Shown here: positions 25,347 through 36,320 of the stretch, piece after piece
How the letters are laid out: every line of letters begins with the position of its first letter
Numbering within the stretch: the first letter of the stretch is position 1
NCBI RefSeq assembly: GCF_910592395.1
Contig: NC_088313.1
Coordinates: 2,236,501 to 2,300,500, forward strand
Reading direction: 5' to 3'
Length of the DNA stretch: 64,000 nucleotides
Source: Lineus longissimus
Taxonomy: Eukaryota; Nemertea; Pilidiophora; Heteronemertea; Lineidae
Made by a program: the position numbers and the translations under genes
The notes under the pieces: model-generated
What the model saw: only the letters and a program-made list of their open reading frames with translations
Databases searched by the model: none
Told to the model about the DNA's origin: nothing

Positions 25347-25516
25347 GAACCTCCCTTCGCAGACACCTCTCTAATAAGGACACCCTCTCTATTTTAAGGA
25401 CACTAGCTTTCGTCCCAAATCAGCTGTTTCCATTCAACTTGACTTCTCCAATTTGGACACCTCTCTTAAAGAACAGTACTTGGAAGTCCCAAGGTTGTCC
25501 ATAATATAGAGGTTTT
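25347..25516 (+). mobile_element. Interspersed repeat family 1, copy B (near full length)
   Basis: Runs from gaacctcccttc through acacctctctaataaggaca, ccctctctattttaaggaca, tcccaaatcagctg, ttgacttctccaatttggac and acagtacttggaagtccca to gttgtccataatatagaggt. The start (gaacctc) and end (agaggtttta) are inverted relative to one another, so this copy retains both termini. It is non-coding and its function is unknown. Confidence 0.75.
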
Positions 25517-26500
25517 ACGTGGTAAGGTATTTATCAGGTCCATCTCCAGAATGATATCATAGCATATGGAGGCTGAACTCGCGTTATTGAAATTTTTCCA
25601 GTTTTGAACAATGGAGATGGACCAGCTTGTTGGTATAGTCAGAATCAATGTGATGTGATAAAAAGATTATACACGCACAGGATATAACCAAACGTATTCA
25701 GAATACCCTCACACGTGGACTTAATAATATGCAATTTGAATTCTCTGAAACAGCAGTCAATGCGAGAGATAGCGCACACAGAGAATAATACCAGTTTTAA
25801 ACCAGATGTTCCACTTCATATAGTGGGATCATTCAGTTGACATCGTACATTCTAGTCCGCTGATGCAAGTAATGTGCGAAATCTATAGGATATCTATGCG
25901 ATATCTATTAACTATAGGACAAATCCGACCATGTTTAATTCAGGCGATTTCAAAGTGCAGTTAGATCATTGTGCTATAATGGCTTTTGTGTTGAAAATCG
26001 AATAGTTGTGAGGCAACAATATTTAAAGTCATTGTGATAGAGGTGGTCCATATCTGTTGCTACACTGAAAATTGATCAAAGGTTGAAATTGACAAAGGGC
26101 TGGCCTTTTCATATATGTTGGAAAATTTCAATTTCTGTGCGGCTTTTACATCAACACACAGTCAGTTCATCCAAATTCACCATCTTTTTGACACTATGGT
26201 CTACATTGCTACATTCAAGAATGTTTAGCTGGGACTGAACTATTTCTCAAGAACCTTAGAAAAAAGAAAGCATAGCCATATAAGCGAACCAAAGTGCAGA
26301 AAAAGACCACATAGAGACTGATGTGAACCAATGGCCCATCACTGAATCTCACGATCCCTTCCACTAAACCCACTTTATAAACTGCATTTGATTGAGGGAA
26401 ATGAACCCATGGCTTATTAATATTGAGCCTCACTCTACACCACCTGGGCCAAAAATACCATTAAGTATCTGAGCCAGATCGAGATGAATGGTACCACAAT
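25517..26500. other. Spacer
   Basis: Nothing recognised apart from A/T-rich words. The frame 26215-26433 on the minus strand carries a hydrophobic middle (HISLYVVFFCTLVRLYGYA) but no other membrane-protein evidence. Confidence 0.4.
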
Positions 26501-26553
26501 CGTCAGCATCACCTAAAGAAAATATCCTTGAACGTGCTAGCGCAGAAGCGTGG

Positions 26554-26580
26554 CCGCTAATTAAAGAATGTAATTAGCGG
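26554..26580. promoter_or_regulatory. Palindromic homeodomain-type site pair
   Basis: ccgctaatta (26554-26563) and taattagcgg (26571-26580) are perfect inverted repeats separated by the 7-base spacer aagaatg. TAATTA is the core bound by many Antp/Paired-type homeodomains, and the GC flank ccg/cgg is conserved in both arms. More TAAT/AATT words (ctaattgg near 26632, gcaattgag near 26612) follow in a GC-richer island to about 26780. Confidence 0.4.
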
Positions 26581-26790
26581 GATCCGTTTTCTCGCAGAAA
26601 TTGACGGTGGCAATTGAGAGGCAGGTGACTAATTGGCAGCAATGAGAGAGAGACATTTACTCGGACGAGAATAGCTATGCACCAGAGAAAAACGACACTC
26701 GATGAAAACCATTGGTTTGTGTCGCAGCGTCGAGACACAATGGATGTGTCCTTGCCAATTTCGAGTTGTGGTTTATGGATCATGTATAAA

Positions 26791-26920
26791 GTACTGTAGA
26801 ACCTCTGTATTGAGAAAACCCTGGTGTCCTGATTACAGAGGCCAAATCATAAAGAAATGGTCCATTTGAGACCAAAATCACTACCCTAAATAGAGAGTAT
26901 GTCCTGCTTTAAATAGAGGC
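26791..26920 (-). mobile_element. Interspersed repeat family 1, copy C (reversed)
   Basis: Read on the minus strand this gives aggacatactctctattta, gtagtgattttggtc, ggcctctgtaatcaggacac and finally cagaggttctac, in the order seen in copy D. Position 26791 therefore carries the 3' end. Copies in both orientations support true dispersal and argue against segmental duplication. Confidence 0.75.
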
Positions 26921-27100
26921 TTTATTCAGGTTGATGCAGTTTTAACCTTTTAACAGCAAAACAGACTTTGTAGTGTCAATCCTTCCTGGGGATTTGTCCA
27001 TATTATAGAGGTCAAATATGAGGTTGTCCTGCTTTAGAGGCTTGATTTAGGTTGACACAGAATATGTTGTAACATCAAAACAGGCTTTGTAGTGTCAATC
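26901..27100. repeat. Direct duplication next to copy C
   Basis: gtcctgctttaaatagaggc at 26901 recurs as gtcctgctttagaggct at 27025. Each is followed by attcaggttga / atttaggttga, then aaaaca(g/)gactttgtagtg and gtcaatc (ending 26991 and 27100). Offset is about 110-124 bases. The unit overlaps the end of copy C, so the duplication probably involves the repeat's flank. Confidence 0.7.
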
Positions 27101-28284
27101 ATATCAACATCAAGTCAGATTAAAATTGTTACGAAGGGATGGCAATGTTAGACGAAACTGGGTTAGGTCCACGAAGCAGACTTCTCTCTGAGACTCACCA
27201 GCATGTTACAAAATGTATTGATATCATGATTGCCATGTAAATGTCCATCACTTCCACACAACCATATGGTCCAACATGATGATCTGTCCACCTGCCAATG
27301 CATTGTCTGAAAACCTGCATTGTTCAACTGCAAATAAAACTGTCTGCTGAATAATTTACACATAAAATTCTTTCTGGTCGGTATTGTGGTGGGTTGTAAG
27401 TAAGACATTGGATTTTATCGAAATGAACTGATAGTTCCATTTGACAGTATGTTCTGAGCAATTTTTCGCCCACATGAACATTCTGTTAACATATTTCTAT
27501 TGCATACAAATACAGCAGGAAGAAATTATTGGCCGAACTGTAGCTAAATCGTGTCCTCCAGAATCCAAGATGACATCCATCTTAGCTGTCTAATCCAAGG
27601 ACATATCATGCAGATCTGCTACAATATGTTGTCTCAGTATTTCTACTGCTTCAGCCAAATCATCAGTATCGTCATCAATCATAAATAACGATTAATGGAG
27701 AAGTCGTGGCCAATAATTGCATTCAGGGTTAAGCTTATTGATTATTAATCTGATCATAAGGCCAGGGCTCGCCAACAGGGTGATCAGGCTCATGCCAGGA
27801 TATTAAACGGGTGTAAAATAAAATTTTATCGCAGAAATGACAGGAATAGATGGCAGATATCATACCATTATGATTGGGCATATTTTAGTCAGGATTGATT
27901 GTTTATAGGTCGGCATGAAAGTTGTCATTTTACACAGATACGCCCATCCTCGTGGCCAGAAGTTTACGTTTGTTCAAAAGTGTGAGGTAAACGGGAAGTC
28001 GTCACAGAAAATTTTCATTGTCGAACAAATAGTCTTGAACTATCAAGGTTTACAGCCCCTTTGCCACTTGGTGGTATTCACCGCACATGTTCCATGGCCA
28101 AGTCCATCACACATATTTCAATTCAGTGTGTACATTAGAGAATAGTACACTCACCAACTGCAGCGCAGCTGCTTTGACATGATAGACACCTCCGCCATTT
28201 GCGTGCACTATCAACAAGAATGTACACAGATCCATATGGAAATGAACAGTATCAACATAGAACAATAATGACACAGAACTCATT
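27101..28284. other. Spacer upstream of the LINE fragment
   Basis: Frame 27915-28145 begins MKVVILHRYAHPRGQKFTF and passes a donor-like gag/gtaaac near 27986, but no family is recognised. Otherwise ordinary AT-rich sequence. Confidence 0.3.
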
Positions 28285-28451
28285 AGCTGTGGAACAAACT
28301 TCCTTCAACTGTTAGGAACTGCAGCTCTCTGTTATCTTTCAAGGGACAACTGAAACATTAGCTTTTTAAAGAGGCCTATCAAGCGCTTTGAGCGGCCAGT
28401 TAATGGTTGGATACTCGCTATATAAGACTCGTATTATTATTATTATTATAC
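28285..28451 (+). mobile_element. 3' end of a non-LTR retrotransposon (decayed ORF2 C-terminus, 3' UTR, ATT tail)
   Basis: The plus frame reads WNKLPSTVRNCSSLLSFK then GQLKH-stop-LFKEAYQAL, the characteristic C-terminal pattern LWNxLP...SLxxFKxxLKxxLF of CR1/L2-like LINE reverse transcriptase proteins, broken by an in-frame TAG. It is followed by aagcgctttgagcgg and ctcgctatataagactcgta, then an (att)n tail at 28431-28451, the usual order of a 3' terminus. It is 5'-truncated, as most LINE copies are. No RT catalytic region is present. Confidence 0.75.
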
Positions 28452-29639
28452 TGGTGGTGTGCATTAATTAAAGAGCCATCATTGGGAACACGTTTTGAGA
28501 ATAACACAATTTACTGACTATCCCCCCAGAAAACAATTAGGCGTTTCTTTTCTTCATGTTTGTTTTTAGTTTCGTATTCTTTATTCATTCAATCAAATAA
28601 TAAACATGCATACAGAAAAATATTGCCAGGGCTTAGGCACGAAGCATTAGCATATAAAAAATAGTCCAAGAGTATTCAATAATGGTACAAAAATACAAGT
28701 ATATAAAGACAAGTTCCCAGTTCACTTTCCCGTCCCCAACCCATGTGACAATATATCACACACAATACATCGCTCCCTGATACACCCAAGGGTTAATTGC
28801 TACTGATGGCCCATAAATACTTCATCGTGGCGGTTCAAGGGGTTAATTTCTGGATCATCCGTTCTTGTACATCGCCAAGATGAAAATGACAGTTCTGAAT
28901 CCCGCTGGACGAGACAAGAAAAAAAATTACATCCCCCTCCGTCATTTGCCACCTCATGGGCTCAGCAGGCAGGTTGATAAGTAAAACTGATCACGTAGCC
29001 TACCCCCCTGGGATATCGGGTCTCAACAGGGATTGGAGTCGGAATATTTTGAGGTTATTGGATGGTATTTATTTCAATTCTCTGTTCTCATGTTGGCAGG
29101 TGGTGGAACGCTTCCTTTGATAAACCTCAAGGCTGGATGCTTTAGATACTTTGAATTTCATAACTGACAACAGTGATTTTAAAGCTCTTGAGAAACAGTC
29201 CAATGGCACACAAGTGATTCAATATGAATGATTGAAAACTATCTGAATCAATCATTTGCATTCATTTCTGCAAGCAAGGTGATCTATTTTTCATTTGCTC
29301 TTACAAGGAGCAGTTAGGTGTGTCCTCAGTAGGAGGCTTACTGGTGCCCCTTTAAAAAAGGAAAGGATTTTGTTCTTCTGACTTGTTACAAGCCCAGTTC
29401 TCTAACAGTATTCAAGTCATTGAGCAGTATTGCAAGGCCTAAACAGCTTTGGAAACAAGACACTGACCACTGCAGTGCGATCTCCTTCAACTATTTTTGC
29501 TGCATCGAAATTACCATCACTTGTTTCCATATTGTTTAAATAGGTGTGCACTCCGACGTTTACACGTCAATTTGAGTTGTCAATATGGCCGCCACTTGAG
29601 GATCGTCAAGAGCGACAGGAACAGTATTTCAAGTGCCAA
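28452..29639. other. Spacer after the LINE tail
   Basis: No gene or repeat recognised. The tract 28500-28800 is A/T-rich. The inverted words ccactgcagtg near 29468 are minor. Confidence 0.4.
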
Positions 29640-29830
29640 TTAAAATTCTCCGAAACCATTTGCATATCGATCGGGATATTTTTCTACCTGCCTCGGAATA
29701 TCGAATATGCAAACGTTTCAAACTCGCGGAAGGACCTGTCGCCGGGACAACCAAGCTCGCATATTCAATAATTTCACCTGGTTTGCAATCGACTGCACAA
29801 ATTAAGCCACGAATTGCATTCTTAAGTGCT
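29640..29830. promoter_or_regulatory. Candidate regulatory block with paired octamer (POU) motifs
   Basis: A canonical octamer ATTTGCAT sits at 29658-29665 and an inverted near-octamer ATGCAAA at 29707-29713, in a GC-richer stretch that is open on both strands (frames 29633-29890 plus and 29629-29907 minus). A double-open, motif-rich island is typical of conserved non-coding sequence, though an exon is not excluded. Confidence 0.22.
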
Positions 29831-30949
29831 CGTAATGTCAAAATTGTGAATTTCAAAATGGGCTGTACCAGCAGATTCTGGATGGCATGAGAGTGAGGGG
29901 TTCCCACGCAGGTTCCATCATAGGCCAGCTATAATCGCTGCAATGTTTAACATCCCCTTAAATGTCAGATTATACATTTAGTTGCAGGTATTTTCATTGA
30001 TTTTGCAAAAAAAGTTAGTTTCACGAAAACAAAGATGGACCAAATATATTTGTTGGTTGGAAAACTGAAAAAAATATCAAAATCTGTCAAAATAAAAACG
30101 GTGAAATTTCAAGTTTTTTGAGACATGTTTGCAAATCGCTAAAAAAATACGGCGCATAGTTACCGGTTTGCACCATTTCATCCAGAGGTGAAACGCTGCT
30201 CTGTCATAGCAAAAAAAGAATGAAGAAAGTATTGCCCAGACTACGCAGGAGCCAGCAACCACTAACCAGCTACAAAAACCAATTAAAGTTTAACATATAC
30301 ACGATTTTTATTACGCCGAACACGATTTAAGTTTATTGGGTGTTGCCTGGAAATCATTGCCTGCATGTGGTTATCAAACGAATCATGGCTATTGAACATG
30401 CAAGATTTTCATCAACCTAGTGATTTGCTTGAAATAATGCCACGGCACATCTAGGCTTTCTGAAAACATTATATATGCATGTAGTATTAGCCTGAGTGCA
30501 GTGTATTGTGATTGCCGTTGTCGTCGAGAGTCATTTTCTTGATGAATTATGGTGAAATTTCAAAAATGCCGTTAGTGAAATTTTATTCAGTAAACCTTCT
30601 GTTCCCTGTCCAGAATGTACATGGAGTTATCGATCTGTTTTCGATGACTTTTCATGCGTTTAATCCCCGAGAGAAATCGTCCTATGTTTGACGGTATTTC
30701 ATCATGGATTAGAATTTGTTGCTGTCAATGTAAGATGCTTTTTCCAAGTTTTGGCTAACGACCTCTTCGTACTTTCAAAAGTGCAGTAATATAATCCGTG
30801 ACATGTACTTTTCAAACTTTATATAGCCCGATCATAAAGTACTCAACTGATATCTTTAGAGACACCTCGTTCCTAGGGTAAGATAAGTGCACAAGCGAGG
30901 CAATCTAAACATCAGGGAGTCTCCTTGGGGATGACATTAGCGAACAACT
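29831..30949. other. Spacer
   Basis: A run of A-rich patches (30008-30120) and no recognised feature. The frame 30077-30262 on the minus strand is Phe/Cys-rich and unremarkable. Confidence 0.4.
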
Positions 30950-31095
30950 CTGTAAACATAACACCCTCTCTATTAGGGACAATGATTTTGGACCCAAATG
31001 GGCTGCTGCCATACAATTTGACCTCTGTAATCAGGACACTTCCCTATTGTGGACAGCACTTGTCAGTCTGAAATGTGTCCTTAATGTATACAGTT
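30950..31095 (+). mobile_element. Interspersed repeat family 1, copy D
   Basis: Contains aacaccctctctattaggga, caatgattttggacccaaat, ttgacctctgtaatcaggac, ggacagcacttgtcagtc and tgtccttaatgtatacag in family order. This is the best-preserved central part, and with copy C it defines the core words. The 5' terminal repeat is eroded (caactctgtaaacataac). Confidence 0.75.
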
Positions 31096-32169
31096 TTGAG
31101 AATTGAGAAGTCCAATGGAGAGCTCCCAACAAAATTCTTATTTTTTCACCAACCATAACTACAATATCTTATCAATTCCCCACACTACATGATACTAATA
31201 TCGATGAAATTTGCTTAACGACCAACGACAACACAATACATGCAATTGGAAATTTTCTTAATCAAACGAAAGTCAAGCGTGAAAAAACAGGATAACTATG
31301 ACACGCTAGCATTATCTCCATTCAATGACCAATATCTACGTTTTTACATAATTCATCGAATTTGAATGTATTCATTGCTGAAGCATGAATAGATACAATT
31401 CAGCTAATGATGAGCAAGCTTAGGTACCGTACATCATATGTAACTGCCGTTTTATTACATTAATGACTTGTTTATTGCATAAAAGTGTATGATTCCCTTG
31501 GGCTGCAGGATCATATCAACCTTCGATTATTAGGACATAAAACTTGCACAAAGTAGGAATTTGTAGCAAAACATACGCTATATTGCTATTTAATTATACG
31601 CCGTACAGAAGTCAATCATTCAGTGAATCCAACGATTATTCTGTTGGGTATTTTTGTTCTGAAAAGTGGGTAATTATACATGTTATATTGAAAATGATGT
31701 TATGCCCGAGACAAATTCATCAGCCATGTCAGAGGGCGGAGTTGGCCTGCTTTTGTGAGGTTGGTTTAGACAAGGACTTACATTTGCTGAATTAGCATTA
31801 ATCATGTTATTAAAACTAAATCAACCAGATTTATAAACAGCATCCATAAGGTCACATGACCCAAATACACCATTTGATCTATTTTCAACCCCTACTGAAG
31901 CATATTTCGTTCACACTTGCGTAGTTGGCCACAAACAGCAGAAGTTCATCGCCAATTCATCATGTTTATCCCAGAATGATGGCCAATATAAGAATTTATC
32001 ATGTACCCTAAGTGAACTGATGAAGCAGACAACACCATGAAAACTCCCAAAAGCAGGAGAATTACTGTAGTCAAGACTGCTCAGAAATAACAGTGCATGT
32101 AGTTTCGTAAGCCAGATGCTGTCACCACCAGCAATACCTTTCCCACAAAGAAACAGGTCAAAGTGCTAT
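31096..32169. other. AT-rich spacer
   Basis: No recognised gene. Frame 31544-31795 is open without family resemblance. No repeat seen. Confidence 0.4.
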
Positions 32170-32250
32170 CTAGGGTCCTTATGTCCGAAACCCCATCTGT
32201 CTAAGGATGGTTCTATACGACTGAGCTATTTTCCAGTAGCCTTAGTAGGA
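32170..32250 (-). mobile_element. tRNA-like SINE head, minus strand
   Basis: Read on the minus strand: aatagctcagtcgtatagaa gives a good A-box (TAGCTCAGTCG), then ccatccttagacagatgg, then a poor B-box-like ggggtttcggacat. The order is tRNA-like, but the T-loop is wrong for a working tRNA. Likely a decayed tRNA-derived SINE, lying about 80 bases from the foldback element. Confidence 0.4.
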
Positions 32251-32330
32251 GTAACAAGATCAAATTTTAATGATCGTGACCTTGTAAGACGATCAACTGC
32301 CCAAGGCTAGATGAATCAGGGAAAGTAAGG

Positions 32331-32530
32331 CACAGGCGTATGAAGACACAGAATAGATCAATGAATCAATAGATCGATTGACCAATGAATCAATTAAAAC
32401 GTCACCCCAATTGACAACACTCATCAAAGAGTATTCATTTGTGAGTGTTGTCAGTTGCGTGGCATTTTTAATCGATTGATTTGGTGATCGATTGGTCGAT
32501 TGATTGATTCAGGATCTTCATGCGCCTGTG
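32331..32530. mobile_element. 200-bp foldback (MITE-like) element
   Basis: The left end cacaggcgtatgaagac and right end cttcatgcgcctgtg are inverted repeats, and homology continues inward for nearly the whole element (gaatcaat, gatcgattgacc, caattgacaacactca against their complements) to a small loop near 32428-32445. Flanks agtaagg (left) and agtaggg (right) could be an imperfect 7-bp target duplication. Non-coding; autonomous partner unknown, and TIR plus target length would be compatible with a hAT-type origin. Confidence 0.8.
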
Positions 32531-34086
32531 AGTAGGGCCCTGTATCCATACCCTTATTATGGCAGTCCAAACAGATGTGGCATTCTCATACATGATTATG
32601 TGGGCCCTTACAATTACCTCTTAAACATTAGGAGACCGCTAGGGACCTAATGCGAGCTGAGTAAATATGATCTGGACAGGATTAGTCAGTGTAAGTATCT
32701 GATGGATGGAAGCTGGGGACGACACATATCTTGCTACAGGTCTTCTTGTGAGGCCACACTCCTACCAAGTATCAAAGACAATGATGACACCAAAGCCAAT
32801 GTTCTCTGTAAAAGCCACAACAGATATTTTTAACGAGTTTGGTATAGCTGAAGTTACAGTTGATCTCCATGTGACCCCATTATATTGGAAAACATGATAG
32901 TGCCACAATGATATTTGGTTTTCTCAAAAGAGTGGAAATGGATAGTTACATTTTGTAAAATGGATATCCATGTTTTTTTAATACTTATGTTTTGTGTTCG
33001 ATATATAGTTTTGCACTTGTGTCCGTGATCAAGGCATTTAACCTCTTGATTCAGGCTAAATGTGTTCCAAACCAAACCAAACTGAAATCCACTATGTCTA
33101 AAGAAACCAACAAAACTTTGGCCAATCTGATAACATTTTCCTAAACTACCCACTCTCTACCAATTCCATGCTCAACAAGCCAGAAAAATTGTGGCCAATT
33201 TTGCAAATGATGATAGCCATTACATTGTTGGTCCAACAAACCATCTATTAATTCACTTGATGCCCAGTATTTAGGGAAAATTGGCCAATTTGTAGCCAGC
33301 AATTGCCCGAATGGTCTGATTTTGTTATTAGTATTGTTGACAATTATTTCCTTTGTTACAACCAATTAAGATGTCGTTGTCAGTGTCAACACAGCTGACC
33401 TCATCTTTGGGAAATTCTAAACACTTATAAAAATATTTGTCTTGTCCTCGGGCATTGCCCTTTAATTTTTCATTGGGTAACATTTGGTTTATTTGCTTGA
33501 TGGGCAGAGAAGCTGAAAGAGATTATACAACACAACTAATACAGCATACATGCTGCTTGCTAGAACAGTACTTCAGTACATTTAAATGGAGTTAGCAGTA
33601 GAACGGTCGAAGTGTGTGTTGGCCTCATCATCTCCCTCAGATAATAGATTTGATCTAAAAAATGTTTGCTTTTGTTTCTACACGTATTCATTCAAATTAC
33701 ATTTTTTCAGCATTGTCAAAGTAAGTGTGAAAGATATGGATGTTTTCAATTCGACTTGGATGCATAACTTGAAGTGAGCCGTGGCAGCTGTTCTCACACT
33801 GGGCTTACTCAGCCGACCTTATCCGCTATAACAAAGTGACGTCCCCCCAGGCTATAAATAGTGTGACTGAACTGCATCACATGCAGGTTCACTCTCACTT
33901 TAGTGTCCTCGATTATCCCGATGTAATTTGGATGAGCCGATGACTCAGCGATATGTGGTCAGTAGATGACAAATTGTATTATGTCCTGATACAATAGACT
34001 CAGCATCATTGCATTTAGGTCCGGCTCACTTGATTTGGTAGAAAATATTATTACGAAATGCACCATCTTACACATAGGATCACAAT
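32531..34086. other. Spacer
   Basis: The stretch 33190-33310 repeats ggccaattt words in both orientations (33193 and about 33281) without clear unit structure. Frames 32706-32897 and 32854-33153 overlap on opposite strands and match nothing. Confidence 0.35.
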
Positions 34087-34360
34087 CAAGTTGGCATGAG
34101 GTGGATTTGATGACATTACTTAGATCTATTCCAACCAAGGTTGGTGTAAACTAGCAATGCATTACATGCACAAAACAGTACATTTTAAACATCGTACTTA
34201 TAACAAGCTTAGGTTGAACTCACTTTATAACATTACTACGATTCATCTCAACCGAGGTTATGAATACTGCCAATACATTACATGTAGACAATCTACAAGT
34301 AGCACACAGCCAGCTCAGGGTGAGCTCATCTTGTAACTAACTTGCTGCAGGTTGGAGCAA
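34087..34360. repeat. Diverged tandem repeat, three copies of about 110-117 bp
   Basis: caagttggcatgaggtggat (34087), caagcttaggttgaactcac (34204) and cagctcagggtgagctcatc (34312) start successive copies. Copies 1 and 2 also share gacattact / aacattact, tccaaccaaggtt / tcaaccgaggtt and attacatg. Divergence is high, so the array is old. Confidence 0.6.
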
Positions 34361-35352
34361 TTGGCTAATATTTGTCATTAGTTTTATCTTTTTATCCGTT
34401 TGACAACTTGATTCAATTTAGCATTGTTTAGGGTGAGTGACACATGGTTTATGTAACGTTAGAGCAATGCAGATCGATGCGCCTAAAATATCTTCGGGAG
34501 AAAAAATCACAAAGGCCGAAACAAGACTAGAATTTGCAAAGCGTTGAGATCACTGAAAATCTACACAACTTGCACAAGTACATGAACAACCCAAGGGGAG
34601 GGGGGGTTACAACCAACCAGGCATCATTATTATATGGCAATGTATGATAAAATGTGGAGAATGTAAAGAAACACTTCATTTTATCGCAATATCATCGCGT
34701 TTCGTATTGTTCTCATTGCTTTAGGCGACATCTCCATGGGTGTGATTTGGTATCAATACCCAGAGGCAAGTATGGCAACTTCCAAAAAAAATTCCAACCA
34801 TTATATAAGACTTTTGTACACATTTACACAATGCATAACGAGAGATACCGGTTTGTTGTGAGATGTGTGTAGAACTTTTTGATGCTGATATGAGTACAAT
34901 GGCTTCTAACATCAAGTGCATAATAATTTTATATGAAATGCAATTTCATTGTAATTTTTACAGATAGGGAAATGCATCCAGGTGCTTAGCGCTTTCTATG
35001 CATTCTAGTCTTACTTCATTCTTCTGCAATACAAGCTTTGAATGTACAGAGTTTTCAAAGTCTCTGGGGTCGAGAAGGGGAAATGGAAACTGTTGAAAAA
35101 GCTCCAAAAACCGGACGTAGCTTTTACGCTGATCTAGCTATTGAATTGAATGGTATATAGCAATTCAGAATTGACCATGGTAAAAACTGAATTTTAGCAA
35201 CTAACATCACCAGTTATAGCTTTTTTCAACCCTGAACAAATATTTGAAACTGACAATGTTATCCACCAGGCCACTGAGGTATTAAAATGATGCACCAAAA
35301 TCGCAAATGCTTGCGAAGAATTTGGTTAGTATTGAGCATAGAATGATGCATG
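34361..35352. other. Spacer with a short G-rich run
   Basis: 34595-34606 is ggggaggggggg-like on the plus strand, with no G4 repeat array around it. No gene recognised. Confidence 0.4.
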
Positions 35353-35829
35353 TCAATTCTGGTTCGAGCATGGTCTCCAAGTGATAATTTTTACCATGTA
35401 CACAGAAATCTTTTCAGCTGACAACAAATATTTGAAGGTAACATGTATGCGCCACGACACTGAGGACACCACACAACCCAAGAGAAAATGTGTGTATTTC
35501 ATCGCACAGTAAATAGTGTTAACTTCTCTTCGACATTTGTAAAGTGTGAGGAACGTGGAGACGCATGGACCGTGGCTGCATCGGCTGCAACTATGCAAAC
35601 ATCGCAGACGTCGATACCCAATACTGAACCGATCCATTTCGATACGTGCTAGCAATGGCGAGGAATATTGCTCGCATGTGTGTGTACTTTTCTTTTGAAA
35701 AAAGGTGAACGGACTCCAAACCTCTGGAGGACATACTTCAGGTTCTCGCTCATGAGAAATAAGACGCCGGGCTTGCGTGTGTCGGGAATACAATGGAAAA
35801 AGAGGGAAAGTGGTGTGTTCATACTGCAT
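35353..35829 (-). other. Longest open frame in the window (158 codons), probably not a gene
   Basis: ATG to TGA on the minus strand, rich in Cys, Ser, His and Arg, with a hydrophobic patch HFLLGCVVSSVSW but no signal peptide, domain or family motif I recognise. In 64 kb of AT-rich DNA read in six frames, one frame this long is roughly what chance allows. The tract is GC-richer than its neighbours, which is the only support. Confidence 0.12.
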
Positions 35830-35917
35830 TGATAAAGAATATATCTATTGAATTATTTTCTGTTTGGAACTAAGTGTGAAGTGTACATCCCAACATAGAT
35901 TAACCCCTTGAAATGTC

Positions 35918-36320
35918 GGGCCCCTTTGAAACCTTTAACTCAGATTCATGTATTCTTGCAAAGAGAGGAAAAATATAACTGCTATACAAATTGAAAAATG
36001 TATCTCACATTGTGTACATACAGCCTAGCAGTAACAATGTGGACCTTTGAAACCCAAAACCTAGCTACATGTATTCTTGCAAAGAACCGGGACATGATAC
36101 CATACATATTGCAAACTTCATGTCACCAAGTGTACATACAGCCTCACATATGCTACAACATGGGGCCTTTGAAATTCAAAACTTAGATATTTATTTCCAA
36201 AAAGTGGAAAGTATAGACGTGTACACACTTAATGCATTTACACTGCATACCATTACGTAAAGTCATACAATGCGTAGGCTACAGCCTTAACCTGTCTCGA
36301 TGCTGGGCCTTTGAAACCGG
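35918..36320. repeat. Tandem repeat, four units of about 121-143 bp
   Basis: Units begin with gg(c/a)cctttgaaac at 35921, 36042, 36164 and 36306. Units 1 and 2 share catgtattcttgcaaagaac-like words. Units 1-3 share ttgtgtacatacagcct / agtgtacatacagcct and acaatgtgg / acatgggg. The spacing is regular at about 121 for the first three, with the last unit longer and more decayed. Confidence 0.75.

Noticed and set aside
34654-34676. Resemblance of gtggagaatgtaaagaaac to the miR-1 family
   Set aside because: The seed is interrupted by an extra base and no flanking hairpin can form.
35353-35829. 158-codon minus-strand frame as a real gene
   Set aside because: One frame of this length is about what chance gives in a window of this size and composition, and it has no recognisable domain, signal or splice context.
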